Assembly (NCBI GenBank): GCA_039586035.1 | Contig: JBDHLD010000002.1 | Span: forward strand, 1 to 64,000 | Direction: 5' to 3' | Length of the DNA: 64,000 bases | Source: JBDHHQ01 sp039586035 | Lineage (GTDB): Bacteria > Gemmatimonadota > Gemmatimonadetes > Longimicrobiales > Gaopeijiaceae | Shown here: piece by piece, positions 26,937 to 37,175 of the stretch | Numbering within the stretch: the first letter of the stretch is position 1 | Layout: each line of letters begins with the position of its first letter | The notes under the pieces: model-generated | Database searches by the model: none | What the model was told of the DNA's origin: nothing | Seen by the model: only the letters and a program-made list of their open reading frames with translations | Made by a program: the position numbers and the translations under genes

Positions 26937-27846
26937 GGAAGGGAGGGTCCTCACCGTCCGCGTTGCCGGTGCGCTCGTCGTAAACCAGCGTCGACGTCCA
27001 GACGCGGGGGTCCGTGGCCGGCTCCGGTCCGGGTCCGGAGTCGTCGGCCGTTTCCCGTGACGCCTGCGCGTCCTCGAGGGGCTCACCCTGGTGCGCGGCT
27101 GCCCGATCCACATCGTCAGGCCCGCCGGAAGGCTCGGCTCGGCGGGCTTCATCACTCGTGGGCGCGAGGGTCTCGATGTCCACGGGCACGGCTGGCTCGG
27201 CTGGCTCGGCGTCGTCGACCTCGAGGCCTGCCGCGGCGCCGGTCGCGGCCGCTGGTGGACCGCTCGCCTCCTGCCACTTGAACCCGGTCAGGTTGATCTC
27301 GAGCGCCTCTTCCTCCGTGGGCGCCTTCATCTCCTCGACCTCGACGTCGTCCAGCTCTCGCTCCAGGAGTCCGCGGAAGGACTTGAGGAACCGCACGCGA
27401 CGTCGCTCGAGCTCCTCGATCGAGGCTAGCAGGTCCTCCGCCCGGGTTCGTCCGTGCTCCAATGCGCGCTCCACGTGCGCCTGGGCGTCCCGCTTCAATT
27501 GCTGAGCCTGGGCCTCGATGCGCCGCCGGGCTTCCTCCGCGTCGGCCCGGGACTCGCGCTGAAGCAGATCCGCTTCGCGCCTGGCCTGGCCCAGGATGTC
27601 CTCCCGCAGCTCCTGTGCGGTCACCAGAGCCTCCTGCACCGCCCGCTCCCTCCCCTCCTGGGATCGAAGCTGGTCCGTAAGCCGGGCCGTTCGCTCCTTT
27701 AGGGTCAGGTTTTCCTTCACGAGCGCTTCGAGGCGCTCCGCCACGAGCTCGAGGAAGCCGTCCACCTCGTGAGCATCGTATCCCCTGAGTTGCTTGGCGA
27801 AGTCTCCGCGCTTCTTCCGGACGTCGAGTGGGGTCAGGTCGATCAT
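26926..27846 (-). CDS. divIVA: DivIVA-domain coiled-coil protein
   Basis: The 306-residue protein begins with the DivIVA lipid-binding motif (MIDLTPLDVRKKRGDFAKQLRGYDAHEVDGFLE), followed by a long coiled coil (about 40-170, rich in Glu, Arg, Ala and Leu) and an acidic, Pro/Ala-rich tail (about 190-306). DivIVA proteins sense membrane curvature and organise cell poles and septa. It overlaps yggS by 4 bases, matching the widespread link between divIVA and yggS in division clusters. The long disordered tail is unusual. Confidence 0.88.
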   Translation of the reverse strand: MIDLTPLDVRKKRGDFAKQLRGYDAHEVDGFLELVAERLEALVKENLTLKERTARLTDQLRSQEGRERAVQEALVTAQELREDILGQARREADLLQRESRADAEEARRRIEAQAQQLKRDAQAHVERALEHGRTRAEDLLASIEELERRRVRFLKSFRGLLERELDDVEVEEMKAPTEEEALEINLTGFKWQEASGPPAAATGAAAGLEVDDAEPAEPAVPVDIETLAPTSDEARRAEPSGGPDDVDRAAAHQGEPLEDAQASRETADDSGPGPEPATDPRVWTSTLVYDERTGNADGEDPPFRGE

Positions 27847-28538
27847 TTGGGTCGCTTCCCGAAAAGTGCCGTACCGAGGCGTACCATCGTGCTGCCCTCC
27901 TCGATCGCGATGCCGAAGTCGTTCGTCATCCCCATGGACAGCTCACTTCCTACGTTCTCCGAGAGCTTCCGCGCCGCCTCGAGGGTCTCCCGCAGGCCCC
28001 GAAAGGCGTCGCGAAGCCTACCCTCGTTGTCGGTGAAGGGCGCCATGGTCATGAGCCCTTCCACGCGGAGCCCTCCGAGCTCCAACACCTGTTGAACGGC
28101 CTCCAGCGCCTTCTCCGGGTCGAGCCCGCTCTTCGACGCCTCACCCGACGTGTTGACCTGAAGCAAGACGTCGAGCGTCCTTCCCGTCTCGGCGGCCGCG
28201 GCGGACAGCCGCCGGGCCAGCTTGACCGAGTCGACGGAGTGCACGATGTCGGCCACCGCCGTGACGCGGGCGGCCTTTCGACTCTGCACGTGCCCGACCA
28301 TGTGCCACCGGGCCGCCGCGTCCGGCATTTGGGCACGCTTCCACTCCAGCTCTTCCACCCGGTTCTCGCCGAGGTCGGAGAGACCGGCCTCGAGGGCCGC
28401 CGCCAAGGCAGCGAGGGGGTGTGCCTTCGTCACCGCCACGACCCGCACGGCCTCGGGCTCCCGGCCAGCCCTCTGGGCCGCCCGGGCGATGGCCTCCCGG
28501 ACTCGCGGCAGGGCTTCCTGGAGCGTCGCTCGATACAT
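27843..28538 (-). CDS. yggS: YggS/PROSC-family PLP-binding protein
   Basis: The 231-residue protein has the alanine-racemase-like TIM-barrel fold of YggS: VRVVAVTKAHPLAAL with the PLP-binding Lys at about 38, LGENRVEELEWKR, WHMVGHVQSRKA, VHSVDSV and a C-terminal SMGMTNDFGIAIEEGSTMVRLGTALFG. It regulates PLP homeostasis. It is the first gene of the yggS-divIVA-pnp transcript, with a promoter whose -10 sits only 6 bases before the ATG. Confidence 0.93.
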   Translation of the reverse strand: MYRATLQEALPRVREAIARAAQRAGREPEAVRVVAVTKAHPLAALAAALEAGLSDLGENRVEELEWKRAQMPDAAARWHMVGHVQSRKAARVTAVADIVHSVDSVKLARRLSAAAAETGRTLDVLLQVNTSGEASKSGLDPEKALEAVQQVLELGGLRVEGLMTMAPFTDNEGRLRDAFRGLRETLEAARKLSENVGSELSMGMTNDFGIAIEEGSTMVRLGTALFGKRPK

Positions 28539-28544
28539 CGGACA

Positions 28545-28572
28545 ATTCTAAGTCGCGCGAGGAGAATTCCAA
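28545..28572 (-). promoter_or_regulatory. Promoter of yggS-divIVA, probably giving a leaderless mRNA
   Basis: On the minus strand TTGGAA (-35, 28567-28572) is followed after 16 bases by TAGAAT (-10, 28545-28550; 5 of 6 consensus). The ATG starts at 28538, only 6 bases beyond the -10, so transcription should start at or next to the start codon. No ribosome binding site is present. Confidence 0.55.
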
Positions 28573-28728
28573 AGAACGTCGGTGGGCGCCTCCTACGCAG
28601 GGCCGTTTCCAACCGGCTCCGAGCCCGAGGCCCCAGCCGCGCCCCGCGGTCGTGCACCGCCTCATCTCGCCTCCGACCGAATCCGGAATGACGGGCCGCG
28701 CCTCCGGCGGCGCGGGTGTCCACGAGAA

Positions 28729-28759
28729 GGACCCCCGCCGGCAGCGCCGACGGGGGTCC
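28729..28759 (-). terminator. Terminator hairpin after tonB
   Basis: GGACCCCCG (28729-28737) pairs perfectly with CGGGGGTCC (28751-28759), with an inner CGGC/GCCG pairing in the loop. An outer CGAGAA/TTCTCG pair (28723-28728 with 28763-28768) extends it. It begins 15 bases after the tonB stop codon. The downstream side has a CCTTCTCG stretch rather than a clean U-tract. Confidence 0.6.
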
Positions 28760-28782
28760 GTGTTCTCGCGGCCCTGCGGCGC

Positions 28783-29457
28783 CTACCGAGTCGTGAACGT
28801 AATCGGTAGGGACACCCAGACCGGCACCTTCTTGTCCCGGTTCAGCGCGGGGGAGAACTGGAACACGCCCGCTACCTTGATGGCCGCCTCGTCCAGCGCA
28901 GTGTGTCCGGACGATTGGTTGACCCGGGTGTCCTGCACCCGCCCGTTCTCGTCAATGAAGAACCAGACCTGCACGGTGCCGCCGATCCCGGCGTCACGCA
29001 GGAGCGGCGGATATTCGCGCTGAAGCGCCCGCTGCACCTCCGACCGGTTCCTGATGTCGGGCGCCACGGTGAAGGGCGTAAACGTAGGAGCCGCCGAAAT
29101 GTCCGTACCGCCCTCCTCGGGTGGCGGCGGCAGATTCTCGACCGGGTTATCCTCAAAGGTCGTCGGGGCGATCGTGATGTCTTCGTCGATGTTCGCTTCC
29201 GCGACCACGGGTGTCGCCGGTCGCGAGATCTGCTCCGGCGGCGGCGGGATCTCGATCTCGGGCGGTAGCTCGATGGCCTCGAGCTCGTCGGCCGTGAACG
29301 ACACGTCTTCGGCGGTCAGATCCGGGAAGAACTCGAAGAACGCGAAGTGGAGGAGCGTGGCGACGATCATGGAACCCCAGAACCAGTTCCCGAACGATCG
29401 CTTGAACTTTTCGTTGGCCGTCAGCTCGAGGCCGACGGTCGTGCCTGGCTCGCTCAT
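28783..29457 (-). CDS. tonB: TonB energy-transducing protein
   Basis: The 224-residue protein has one N-terminal membrane helix (about 20-40), a Pro-rich spacer with Pro-Pro-Glu and Pro-Pro-Pro runs (about 65-120), and a TonB C-terminal domain with YPPLLRDAGIGGTVQVWFFIDENG and the closing helix ALDEAAIKVAGVFQFSPALN. It carries proton-motive energy from ExbB/ExbD to outer-membrane receptors. It overlaps the upstream exbD by 4 bases and is followed by a terminator hairpin. No receptor gene is adjacent. Confidence 0.92.
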   Translation of the reverse strand: MSEPGTTVGLELTANEKFKRSFGNWFWGSMIVATLLHFAFFEFFPDLTAEDVSFTADELEAIELPPEIEIPPPPEQISRPATPVVAEANIDEDITIAPTTFEDNPVENLPPPPEEGGTDISAAPTFTPFTVAPDIRNRSEVQRALQREYPPLLRDAGIGGTVQVWFFIDENGRVQDTRVNQSSGHTALDEAAIKVAGVFQFSPALNRDKKVPVWVSLPITFTTR

Positions 29458-29903
29458 CGTCTTGCCCTCGTCATGCTCTGCTCGATCTCAGTAGCGAACA
29501 CCACTCGCACCACACCGGCTTCGACCAGCTCCTTCTGGACCGCGTCGATGTAAAGGTACGGGACGTCGCGATCGGCCCGCACCGAAATCACGAGCCTGCG
29601 GTCGGACGCCGCGTACAGGGGAGCTACCGTCTGGCTCACCTCGGCCATGCCGTGTGGACGATCGTTGATCCAGATGGACCCGTCCTGCTCCACCCAGATA
29701 TTCAAGATGTTCTTCTTCTTCTCGTCGATCTTCTCGGTGGCCTCGGCCGCCGCCCAGTCGATGCCGCGCTCTTTGTCGGTGCGGAAGACCGTCGTCACCA
29801 TGAAGAAGATGAGGAGAAGAAATGCGATATCGGCGAGCGACGACGACGGGATCTCGTCGGAGGCCTTGGACTTACGCTCGAATCCGCCACCCTTGATGGC
29901 CAT
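29454..29903 (-). CDS. exbD: ExbD/TolR-family biopolymer transport protein (second copy)
   Basis: The 149-residue protein has the family architecture: a short cytoplasmic N-terminus, one membrane helix (ADIAFLLLIFFMVTTVF, about 24-40) whose first Asp is the proton-relay residue, and a periplasmic domain ending in VQKELVEAGVVRVVFATEIEQ. It lies between the other exbD and tonB. Having two ExbD copies with one ExbB and one TonB is common in several phyla. The periplasmic Lys-rich stretch EKIDEKKKN differs from the first copy. Confidence 0.9.
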   Translation of the reverse strand: MAIKGGGFERKSKASDEIPSSSLADIAFLLLIFFMVTTVFRTDKERGIDWAAAEATEKIDEKKKNILNIWVEQDGSIWINDRPHGMAEVSQTVAPLYAASDRRLVISVRADRDVPYLYIDAVQKELVEAGVVRVVFATEIEQSMTRARR

Positions 29904-29906
29904 CGG

Positions 29907-30332
29907 TCAGTTCTCCAGCACCTGGAGGGAGATGCGTTCCGCCCCTGCGGTGTGCAGCGCATCCAGCACGTCGATCATGTATCGATAGGACGCGTCGGGG
30001 TGCGTCTTCACGGCGGCGATGAGGTTGGGGTTCGAGGTGACCTCCTGTCGCCACAGCGACTCCACGTCGTCGGGCCGCATCTGCTGGATCTGCTGACTCT
30101 CCCCGCGCTTCACATCCACGATGCCCGTGGGCTGGACGATGAGGTGCAGGATGTTCTTCTGCGACACCTGGACCTCTTCCGCTTCCTCCGGCAGCACGAT
30201 GGCGAGACCCCGGTCCTTCGGGAACACGGTCGTGACCAGGAAGAAGATCAGGAGGAGGAAGGCGATGTCGGCCATTGACGAAGAGGGGATCTCGTCGCTG
30301 ACCTTCGACTTCTTGGCTTGCATTACGGCCAT
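29907..30332 (-). CDS. exbD: ExbD/TolR-family biopolymer transport protein (first copy)
   Basis: The 141-residue protein has the membrane helix MADIAFLLLIFFLVTTVF (about 20-37) with the conserved Asp, preceded by DEIPSSSMAD, which also occurs in the other copy, and a periplasmic domain. It lies 64 bases after exbB and 3 bases before the second exbD. The near-identical N-terminal segments of the two copies point to tandem duplication. Confidence 0.9.
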   Translation of the reverse strand: MAVMQAKKSKVSDEIPSSSMADIAFLLLIFFLVTTVFPKDRGLAIVLPEEAEEVQVSQKNILHLIVQPTGIVDVKRGESQQIQQMRPDDVESLWRQEVTSNPNLIAAVKTHPDASYRYMIDVLDALHTAGAERISLQVLEN

Positions 30333-30396
30333 GCTGCTGCCCTCTCAGACGTGGGCTGTGTGTGTTCGTTACACGACGTCGAAAAGCGGTGTTCCC

Positions 30397-31143
30397 CTAT
30401 GGGACGTCGACCTCCCCGTGTGGGCTCGACGAAAGATCATGCATCGTGGAACGCATCTCTCGGGGTGACGGACTGGTCTCCTTGCCCACCACTTCGAGGG
30501 ATCCCTCCTTCTCCATGTCCCAGGCCAGGTTCAACACCCGCTGGGAGCCCTGCTCCATGTCCAGGATCAGCGTGTCGATGCGGCTCACGAAGAAGTTGTA
30601 GGCGATGTTCACCGGAATCGCGATGGCCAGCCCGCTCGCAGTGGTGAGCAGGGCCACCTTGATCCCGCCCGCCACGAGACTCGGATCCACGTCACCCGCC
30701 GCTTCGATGGCGGCGAAGGCCAGGATCATCCCCGCCACGGTCCCGAGGAAGCCCATCAGCGGCGCCACGTTGGCCACGGTGGCCAGGACCACCAGACCCC
30801 GCTCCAGAAAGCCGAGCTCGATGGTGCCCACCGTGCTGATGGCCTGCTCGATCTCACCCGCGTTGACCTTCTTCTGGGAGATCCGCCTGAGACCCGCGTA
30901 CAGGATGGCCGCGGCCGGGCCGGGTGTGGCGGCAGCGATCTGGAGGGCGTCGTCGATGTTGCCGGCGCGGGCCGCTTCCTCGACCTCCCCCAGGATGCGC
31001 TTGGTGCTGTGATGTGCCAGCCAGAGCGTCCAGGCCTTGGCGATGATCACGCCCAACGCGATGAGGGAGCACAGGATGAGCGGGTACATCATGAGCCCGC
31101 CGTCCGCGAACAGCGTCAGGAGCTGATATTGGCTGCTTCCCAA
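30397..31143 (-). CDS. exbB: ExbB/TolQ-family proton channel
   Basis: I chose the TTG at 31143 because AAGGAG sits 7 bases before it; an upstream in-frame ATG would read through the promoter region and lacks this. The product is 248 residues, with three membrane helices: one near the N-terminus (MMYPLILCSLIALGVIIAKAW), one at about 145-165 (LATVANVAPLMGFLGTVAGM) and one at about 180-205 (VALLTTASGLAIAIPVNIAYNF). The VAPLMGFLGTVAGMI segment is typical of ExbB. It is the first gene of the tonB-exbDD-exbB transcript. Confidence 0.92.
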   Translation of the reverse strand: MGSSQYQLLTLFADGGLMMYPLILCSLIALGVIIAKAWTLWLAHHSTKRILGEVEEAARAGNIDDALQIAAATPGPAAAILYAGLRRISQKKVNAGEIEQAISTVGTIELGFLERGLVVLATVANVAPLMGFLGTVAGMILAFAAIEAAGDVDPSLVAGGIKVALLTTASGLAIAIPVNIAYNFFVSRIDTLILDMEQGSQRVLNLAWDMEKEGSLEVVGKETSPSPREMRSTMHDLSSSPHGEVDVP

Positions 31144-31187
31144 GCCGATTCTCCTTGGTTGACCGGCGCCTGGTACTGGAGGCGCAA

Positions 31188-31217
31188 AATGTACGGATAG
31201 CCCCGTCAGGCTGTCAA
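31188..31217 (-). promoter_or_regulatory. Sigma-70-type promoter of the exbB-exbD-exbD-tonB operon
   Basis: On the minus strand TTGACA (-35, 31212-31217, perfect consensus) is followed after 18 bases by TACATT (-10, 31188-31193). The predicted start lies near 31181, about 38 bases before the TTG start codon, with AAGGAG in between. Confidence 0.7.
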
Positions 31218-31352
31218 CGCGCCTGGCCCGGGCGTCGGTGCCTACCCGCAACCGTGCGTCGTGTCGAAGGATACGTCAAGTGCGCGGTGCGCTTTCGTCC
31301 CTTCCGGGCGATCGCGGACAGGCGTGCCGTGCCGGCGCGTCCCCCTGGGGCT

Positions 31353-32153
31353 CTACGCCCGGAAGGGCAGCGCGAGACCGCCCACCGGCTCGGGAAGGGC
31401 GCCGCTGAGGATCTGCCGGAGGCGTGGGCCGTCGACTCCCGCCTCGAGCCGCCCCCGCTGTGCGACGGAGACCCGGGACGTCTCCTCGCTGACCACCACC
31501 ACGATCGCATCCGTCTCCTCGGAAAGCCCCAACGCCGCCCGGTGCCGCGTGCCGAGGGACCGGTCCGGGAGCGAGTACTGCGTCAAGGGGAGGATCGCTC
31601 CCGCCGCTCTGATGGAGTCCCCCGAGATCACCACGGCCCCGTCGTGGAGCGGGGAGTACGGCGTAAAGATGGTCGTCAGCATCTCCTTCGAGACCTTGGC
31701 CTGGATCGGGCTGCCGGTGACGGCGTACTCCTCCAGCCCTACCTCCTGCTCCACCGCGATGATGGCTCCGATCTTGGCCCTGACCAGGTGCTCCGTGGCC
31801 TCCACGATCTCGTCCACGACCTGACTGCCCTGCTCCCGATAGAGGAAGCCCACCATGCGTGTCTGCCCGAGCCTCGCCAGCGCTCCGCGCAGCTCCGGCT
31901 GGAACACCACCAGGGCGGCGATGGCGCCATACTGGAAGAACGTCTCCAGAAGGTATCGGATCAGCACGAAGTCCAGCAGCCGCGCGCCCAGGTAGATCAG
32001 TCCCAGGAGCATGATCCCGAGGAGGATCTGCATGGCCCGGGTGCGCTGGATGAGAATGAGGATGCGATAGAGGAGGGCCGTGACGATGAGGATCTCGATC
32101 AAGTCCCCCCACCCCGGCGAAAGGAGCAGGAACTGCTCCCTGAGGAAGCTCAC
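31353..32153 (-). CDS. cdaA: Diadenylate cyclase CdaA (DAC domain)
   Basis: The 266-residue protein has three N-terminal membrane helices (about 15-90) and a DAC domain with the catalytic LHDGAVVI (DGA) and GTRHRAALGLSE (RHR) motifs. It condenses two ATP molecules to c-di-AMP, a messenger for potassium and turgor homeostasis. It ends the ftsH-folP-cdaA transcript and overlaps folP by 4 bases. The usual partner gene cdaR (ybbR) is not adjacent. Confidence 0.93.
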   Translation of the reverse strand: MSFLREQFLLLSPGWGDLIEILIVTALLYRILILIQRTRAMQILLGIMLLGLIYLGARLLDFVLIRYLLETFFQYGAIAALVVFQPELRGALARLGQTRMVGFLYREQGSQVVDEIVEATEHLVRAKIGAIIAVEQEVGLEEYAVTGSPIQAKVSKEMLTTIFTPYSPLHDGAVVISGDSIRAAGAILPLTQYSLPDRSLGTRHRAALGLSEETDAIVVVVSEETSRVSVAQRGRLEAGVDGPRLRQILSGALPEPVGGLALPFRA

Positions 32154-33084
32154 GCCACGCCCTCCGGATGTCGTATGGCGTGCGCTACGCGCAGTGCCCT
32201 GATGACCGCCTGCACGTCGTGGACCCTGAACACCCGGGCGCCCGACACGTACGCCGCAACGCAGGCCGCCAGCGTTCCCTCCACCCGCTCACCAGGGGGA
32301 AGCCCCAGGACAGCCCCCAGGAAACTCTTGCGAGACGGCCCCACCATCAGCGGGAAGCCGAGGTCCGCGAGCCGCTCCAACCCCGCGAGCAGCTCGAGAC
32401 TCTGCGCCGGCGTTTTGGCGAAGCCGATGCCGGGATCCACCACGATCCTATCCCGCTCGACCCCGCCGGCAAGCGCCCGGTCCACGGACTCGGCCAACTC
32501 CGAACGGACCTCTTCGACCACGCTCCGGTACCTGGCGAACCGAGCCATGGTGCCCGGCTCCCCGCGCATGTGCATGAGGGTCAGGCCAGCGCCCGTCTGG
32601 GCCACGACCCGGGCCAAGCGCCCATCGTGTCGCAGACCCGAGACGTCGTTGACGCCATGGGCTCCGGCCTCCAGGGCCGCCTCGGCCACGGCTGCCTTCC
32701 GGGTGTCCACAGAGATCGGAACGTCGAAGTGCTCGACCGCCGCCGTCACGAACGGCAGCACCCGGCGTAGCTCCTCCGGCGCGGGGACCGCATCGGCTCC
32801 AGGCCGGGTGGACTCTCCTCCCACGTCCAGGATGTCCGCGCCGTCCCGCACCATGCGCTCGGCGGCATGGAGCGCCGCCGCGACGGTGGGCCAGGCCCCG
32901 CCGTCCGAGAAGGAGTCGGGGGTGAGGTTCACGATGCCCATCACGACCGGCACGCTGGTGTCCAACGCGCGGTCACGGAGCCGCCACAGCGGCCCGGCTT
33001 GCCGGGCAGGCTCGAGAAGGGAACCGCCTGCGGGCGGCGTGCCGGTGCCGGGTATCGAGCCGGATTCGGGAGGCGACCCGCCCA

Positions 33085-33085
<1 letters not shown>
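32150..33085 (-). CDS. folP: Dihydropteroate synthase
   Basis: The 311-residue protein carries VMGIVNLTPDSFSDGG, DILDVGGESTRPGA, a VNDVSGLRHDG segment, VDPGIGFAKT and a C-terminal RVHDVQAVIRAL: the complete set of DHPS pterin- and pABA-site motifs. It joins a pterin pyrophosphate to pABA in folate synthesis. An N-terminal extension of about 40 residues is unusual and may mean a later start. It lies directly after ftsH. Confidence 0.92.
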
Positions 33086-35178
<2,093 letters not shown>

Positions 35179-35250
35179 GCGTTATCCGACTGCCGGCTGC
35201 GTCCGAAGCGGAGACCCCTTCTCCACCCGGTACCCTACCACTACTCGGAA

Positions 35251-35276
35251 TCGGAGCGGAGGTTTCTCCGCCCCGA
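35251..35276. other. Intergenic hairpin between hpt and ftsH
   Basis: GCGGAG-GTTT-CTCCGC (35256-35271) is a perfect 6-bp stem, extended by TCGG/CCGA across single-base bulges. It lies just beyond the hpt stop codon and before ftsH. No U-tract follows on either strand, so it may be a weak terminator or an mRNA stability element. Confidence 0.4.
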
Positions 35277-35278
35277 AG

Positions 35279-35833
35279 TCAGAGACTTCCGATGTAAGGT
35301 AGGTGTCGGAAGCTCTCGGAGTAGTCCAGTCCGTACCCGATGAGGAACTCCTCGGGGGCGTCGAACCCGACCCACCGCGCTTCCTTGACCAGCCGTGTGA
35401 GGCGCTTGTGGAGCAGCGCGCAGATTTCGAGACTTGCTGGACCGCGCTTCTCGAGCAACGGAATCAGCCGGTTCATGGTGTTGCCGCTATCGATGATGTC
35501 CTCGACCAGCAGGACCGCGCGTCCCTCCACGGAGGCGTCCGGATCGTAGAGCAACTGTACGTCGCCGCTGCTGACCGTCTCCGTGCCGTAGCTCGCGGCC
35601 ACGAGAAAGTCGACGTGCAGCGGTACCTGGATCTCCCGCACCAGATCGGCCAGGAAGATGAAAGACCCCTTCAGGAGGCCAAGAACGAGCAGGTCGTCTT
35701 CGGGCCCGTAAGCCTGTGAGATGGCACGACCCATCTCCCGGACCCGGGTGGCGATCTCCTCGCCGGAGTACACGACGCGGCGAAGCTCGTGACCTCCGAG
35801 CTGACGCTTCGTGTCAACGGACGTGTGTGTCAT
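35279..35833 (-). CDS. hpt: Hypoxanthine phosphoribosyltransferase
   Basis: I chose the ATG at 35833, which overlaps tilS by 20 bases and gives 184 residues, normal for Hpt. The PRPP-binding motif is VLLVEDIIDSGNTM, and the C-terminal WVGFDAPEEFLIGYGLDYSESFRHLPYIG is typical. It salvages hypoxanthine and guanine. An upstream in-frame ATG would add a Pro/Arg-rich segment inside tilS and is unlikely. The tilS-hpt-ftsH order is conserved. Confidence 0.93.
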   Translation of the reverse strand: MTHTSVDTKRQLGGHELRRVVYSGEEIATRVREMGRAISQAYGPEDDLLVLGLLKGSFIFLADLVREIQVPLHVDFLVAASYGTETVSSGDVQLLYDPDASVEGRAVLLVEDIIDSGNTMNRLIPLLEKRGPASLEICALLHKRLTRLVKEARWVGFDAPEEFLIGYGLDYSESFRHLPYIGSL

Positions 35834-37175
35834 CCGCAATCCAGACGGCGATGGAGTAGGCGTGCCCTCGGGCCGGAGCCCACGTCGATCGTGCGATGCC
35901 GGGCACCCAGAGAACCCTTCCGGCCGCATCCTGCAGCACGGGGCGTCGATCCCGCTCTCCCTTGGGCACGCGCGCTTCCACAAATAGCTTCTTCAGCTTC
36001 TTCCCACCGTAGGGCATGCGAATCCGATCTCCCGGACGCCACTCGCGGAAGCGGAGCGGAAACGCCAGCTCCCCTGCGTCGAACCGCTCGACCCAACGAC
36101 CCTGTACCGCCTCCCGATCCGACCAAAGAGCCTCGAACCGTCGGCCGCCGATCACGAAAGCGCCGGAGCCCGGGCCGCATCCCGGCACCTCCAGCGGTCG
36201 GTTCTCGCCGGCCTCGGCGGGCCGCGTCATCACCAGGCGATCGAACTCGCGGGCGACCGCCAGCCCGCCCGGCAACTGCGCCTCGCGTCCGCTGCCGGCG
36301 GCAGCCGAGAAATCGAGCGCCGCCTGCGTGCCGGCTTCGTCGAGCCGGCTTCCCAGGCGGCGCGCGAGCGCTCGCAGAAGGCGGGCCTGTACTGATGAAT
36401 CATACCGGAGCAAACCAGCCAGATCAACCGAGATGCGGCCCTCTCGCTCTGTGGCGTCCAGGCGAGCGAGCAAGTCCGGAATGACGTGGGACCACGCCGA
36501 TTCGTTCTGCCGGGCCAACCGGGCCAGACGCGTCAGCGAGCGGCGGAGACGGGGCGCCGCACCCGCTTCCAGAGAGGGGATCACGTCGTGTCGGATACGG
36601 TTTCGGGCGAATGACGGATCGCGGTTCGTGGGGTCGATGCGAGGCTCGAGCCCTACCTCTCCGGCGTAGTCGAGGATCTGCGACTTCCAGAAGGGCAAGA
36701 GGGGTCTGAGGATGCCCGGCTCCCGCCTGACCGGAATACCCGCGAGCCCCCTGATGCCCGTTCCGCGGAAGATGCGAAATAGGACCGTCTCGGCTTGATC
36801 ATCGGCATGGTGCGCGGTCAGGATCCACTGCGCGTCGACGCCCTGGCGTAAGTCGGTCAGGAAGCGGTAGCGAGCCTCCCGCGCAGCCTGCTCTCCCTCG
36901 GGCCGTGTTTCGGCACGCCCGATCTCCACCGGCAACGCCCAGGCCCGAGCCACGCCCGCCACCCATTGGCCGTCCTCCCGGCTTCCAGGTCGCATGCGGT
37001 GATCGAAGTGAGCGACCCGCACATCCATGCGCGGCACCGCGGGGGAGTGGCGCAGGAGGTGCAGCAGAACGAGGGAGTCCACCCCGCCGGAGACTGCGAC
37101 GACCACGGTGGCTCCCTCGTCGGGTCCACCGAGCTCGCGGAAGTGCCGAGGGAAGGCCTCGGCCAGCCGATTCAT
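35814..37175 (-). CDS. tilS: tRNA(Ile)-lysidine synthetase
   Basis: The 453-residue protein has the PP-loop VAVSGGVDSLVLLHLL (SGGVDS at 29-34), the LTAHHADDQAETVLFRIFRGTG block, a central TilS substrate-binding domain and a C-terminal domain (REWRPGDRIRMPYGGKKLKKLFVE). It converts cytidine 34 of the CAU tRNA(Ile) to lysidine. It overlaps the GDPD gene upstream by 4 bases and hpt downstream by 20. Confidence 0.93.
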   Translation of the reverse strand: MNRLAEAFPRHFRELGGPDEGATVVVAVSGGVDSLVLLHLLRHSPAVPRMDVRVAHFDHRMRPGSREDGQWVAGVARAWALPVEIGRAETRPEGEQAAREARYRFLTDLRQGVDAQWILTAHHADDQAETVLFRIFRGTGIRGLAGIPVRREPGILRPLLPFWKSQILDYAGEVGLEPRIDPTNRDPSFARNRIRHDVIPSLEAGAAPRLRRSLTRLARLARQNESAWSHVIPDLLARLDATEREGRISVDLAGLLRYDSSVQARLLRALARRLGSRLDEAGTQAALDFSAAAGSGREAQLPGGLAVAREFDRLVMTRPAEAGENRPLEVPGCGPGSGAFVIGGRRFEALWSDREAVQGRWVERFDAGELAFPLRFREWRPGDRIRMPYGGKKLKKLFVEARVPKGERDRRPVLQDAAGRVLWVPGIARSTWAPARGHAYSIAVWIADDTHVR

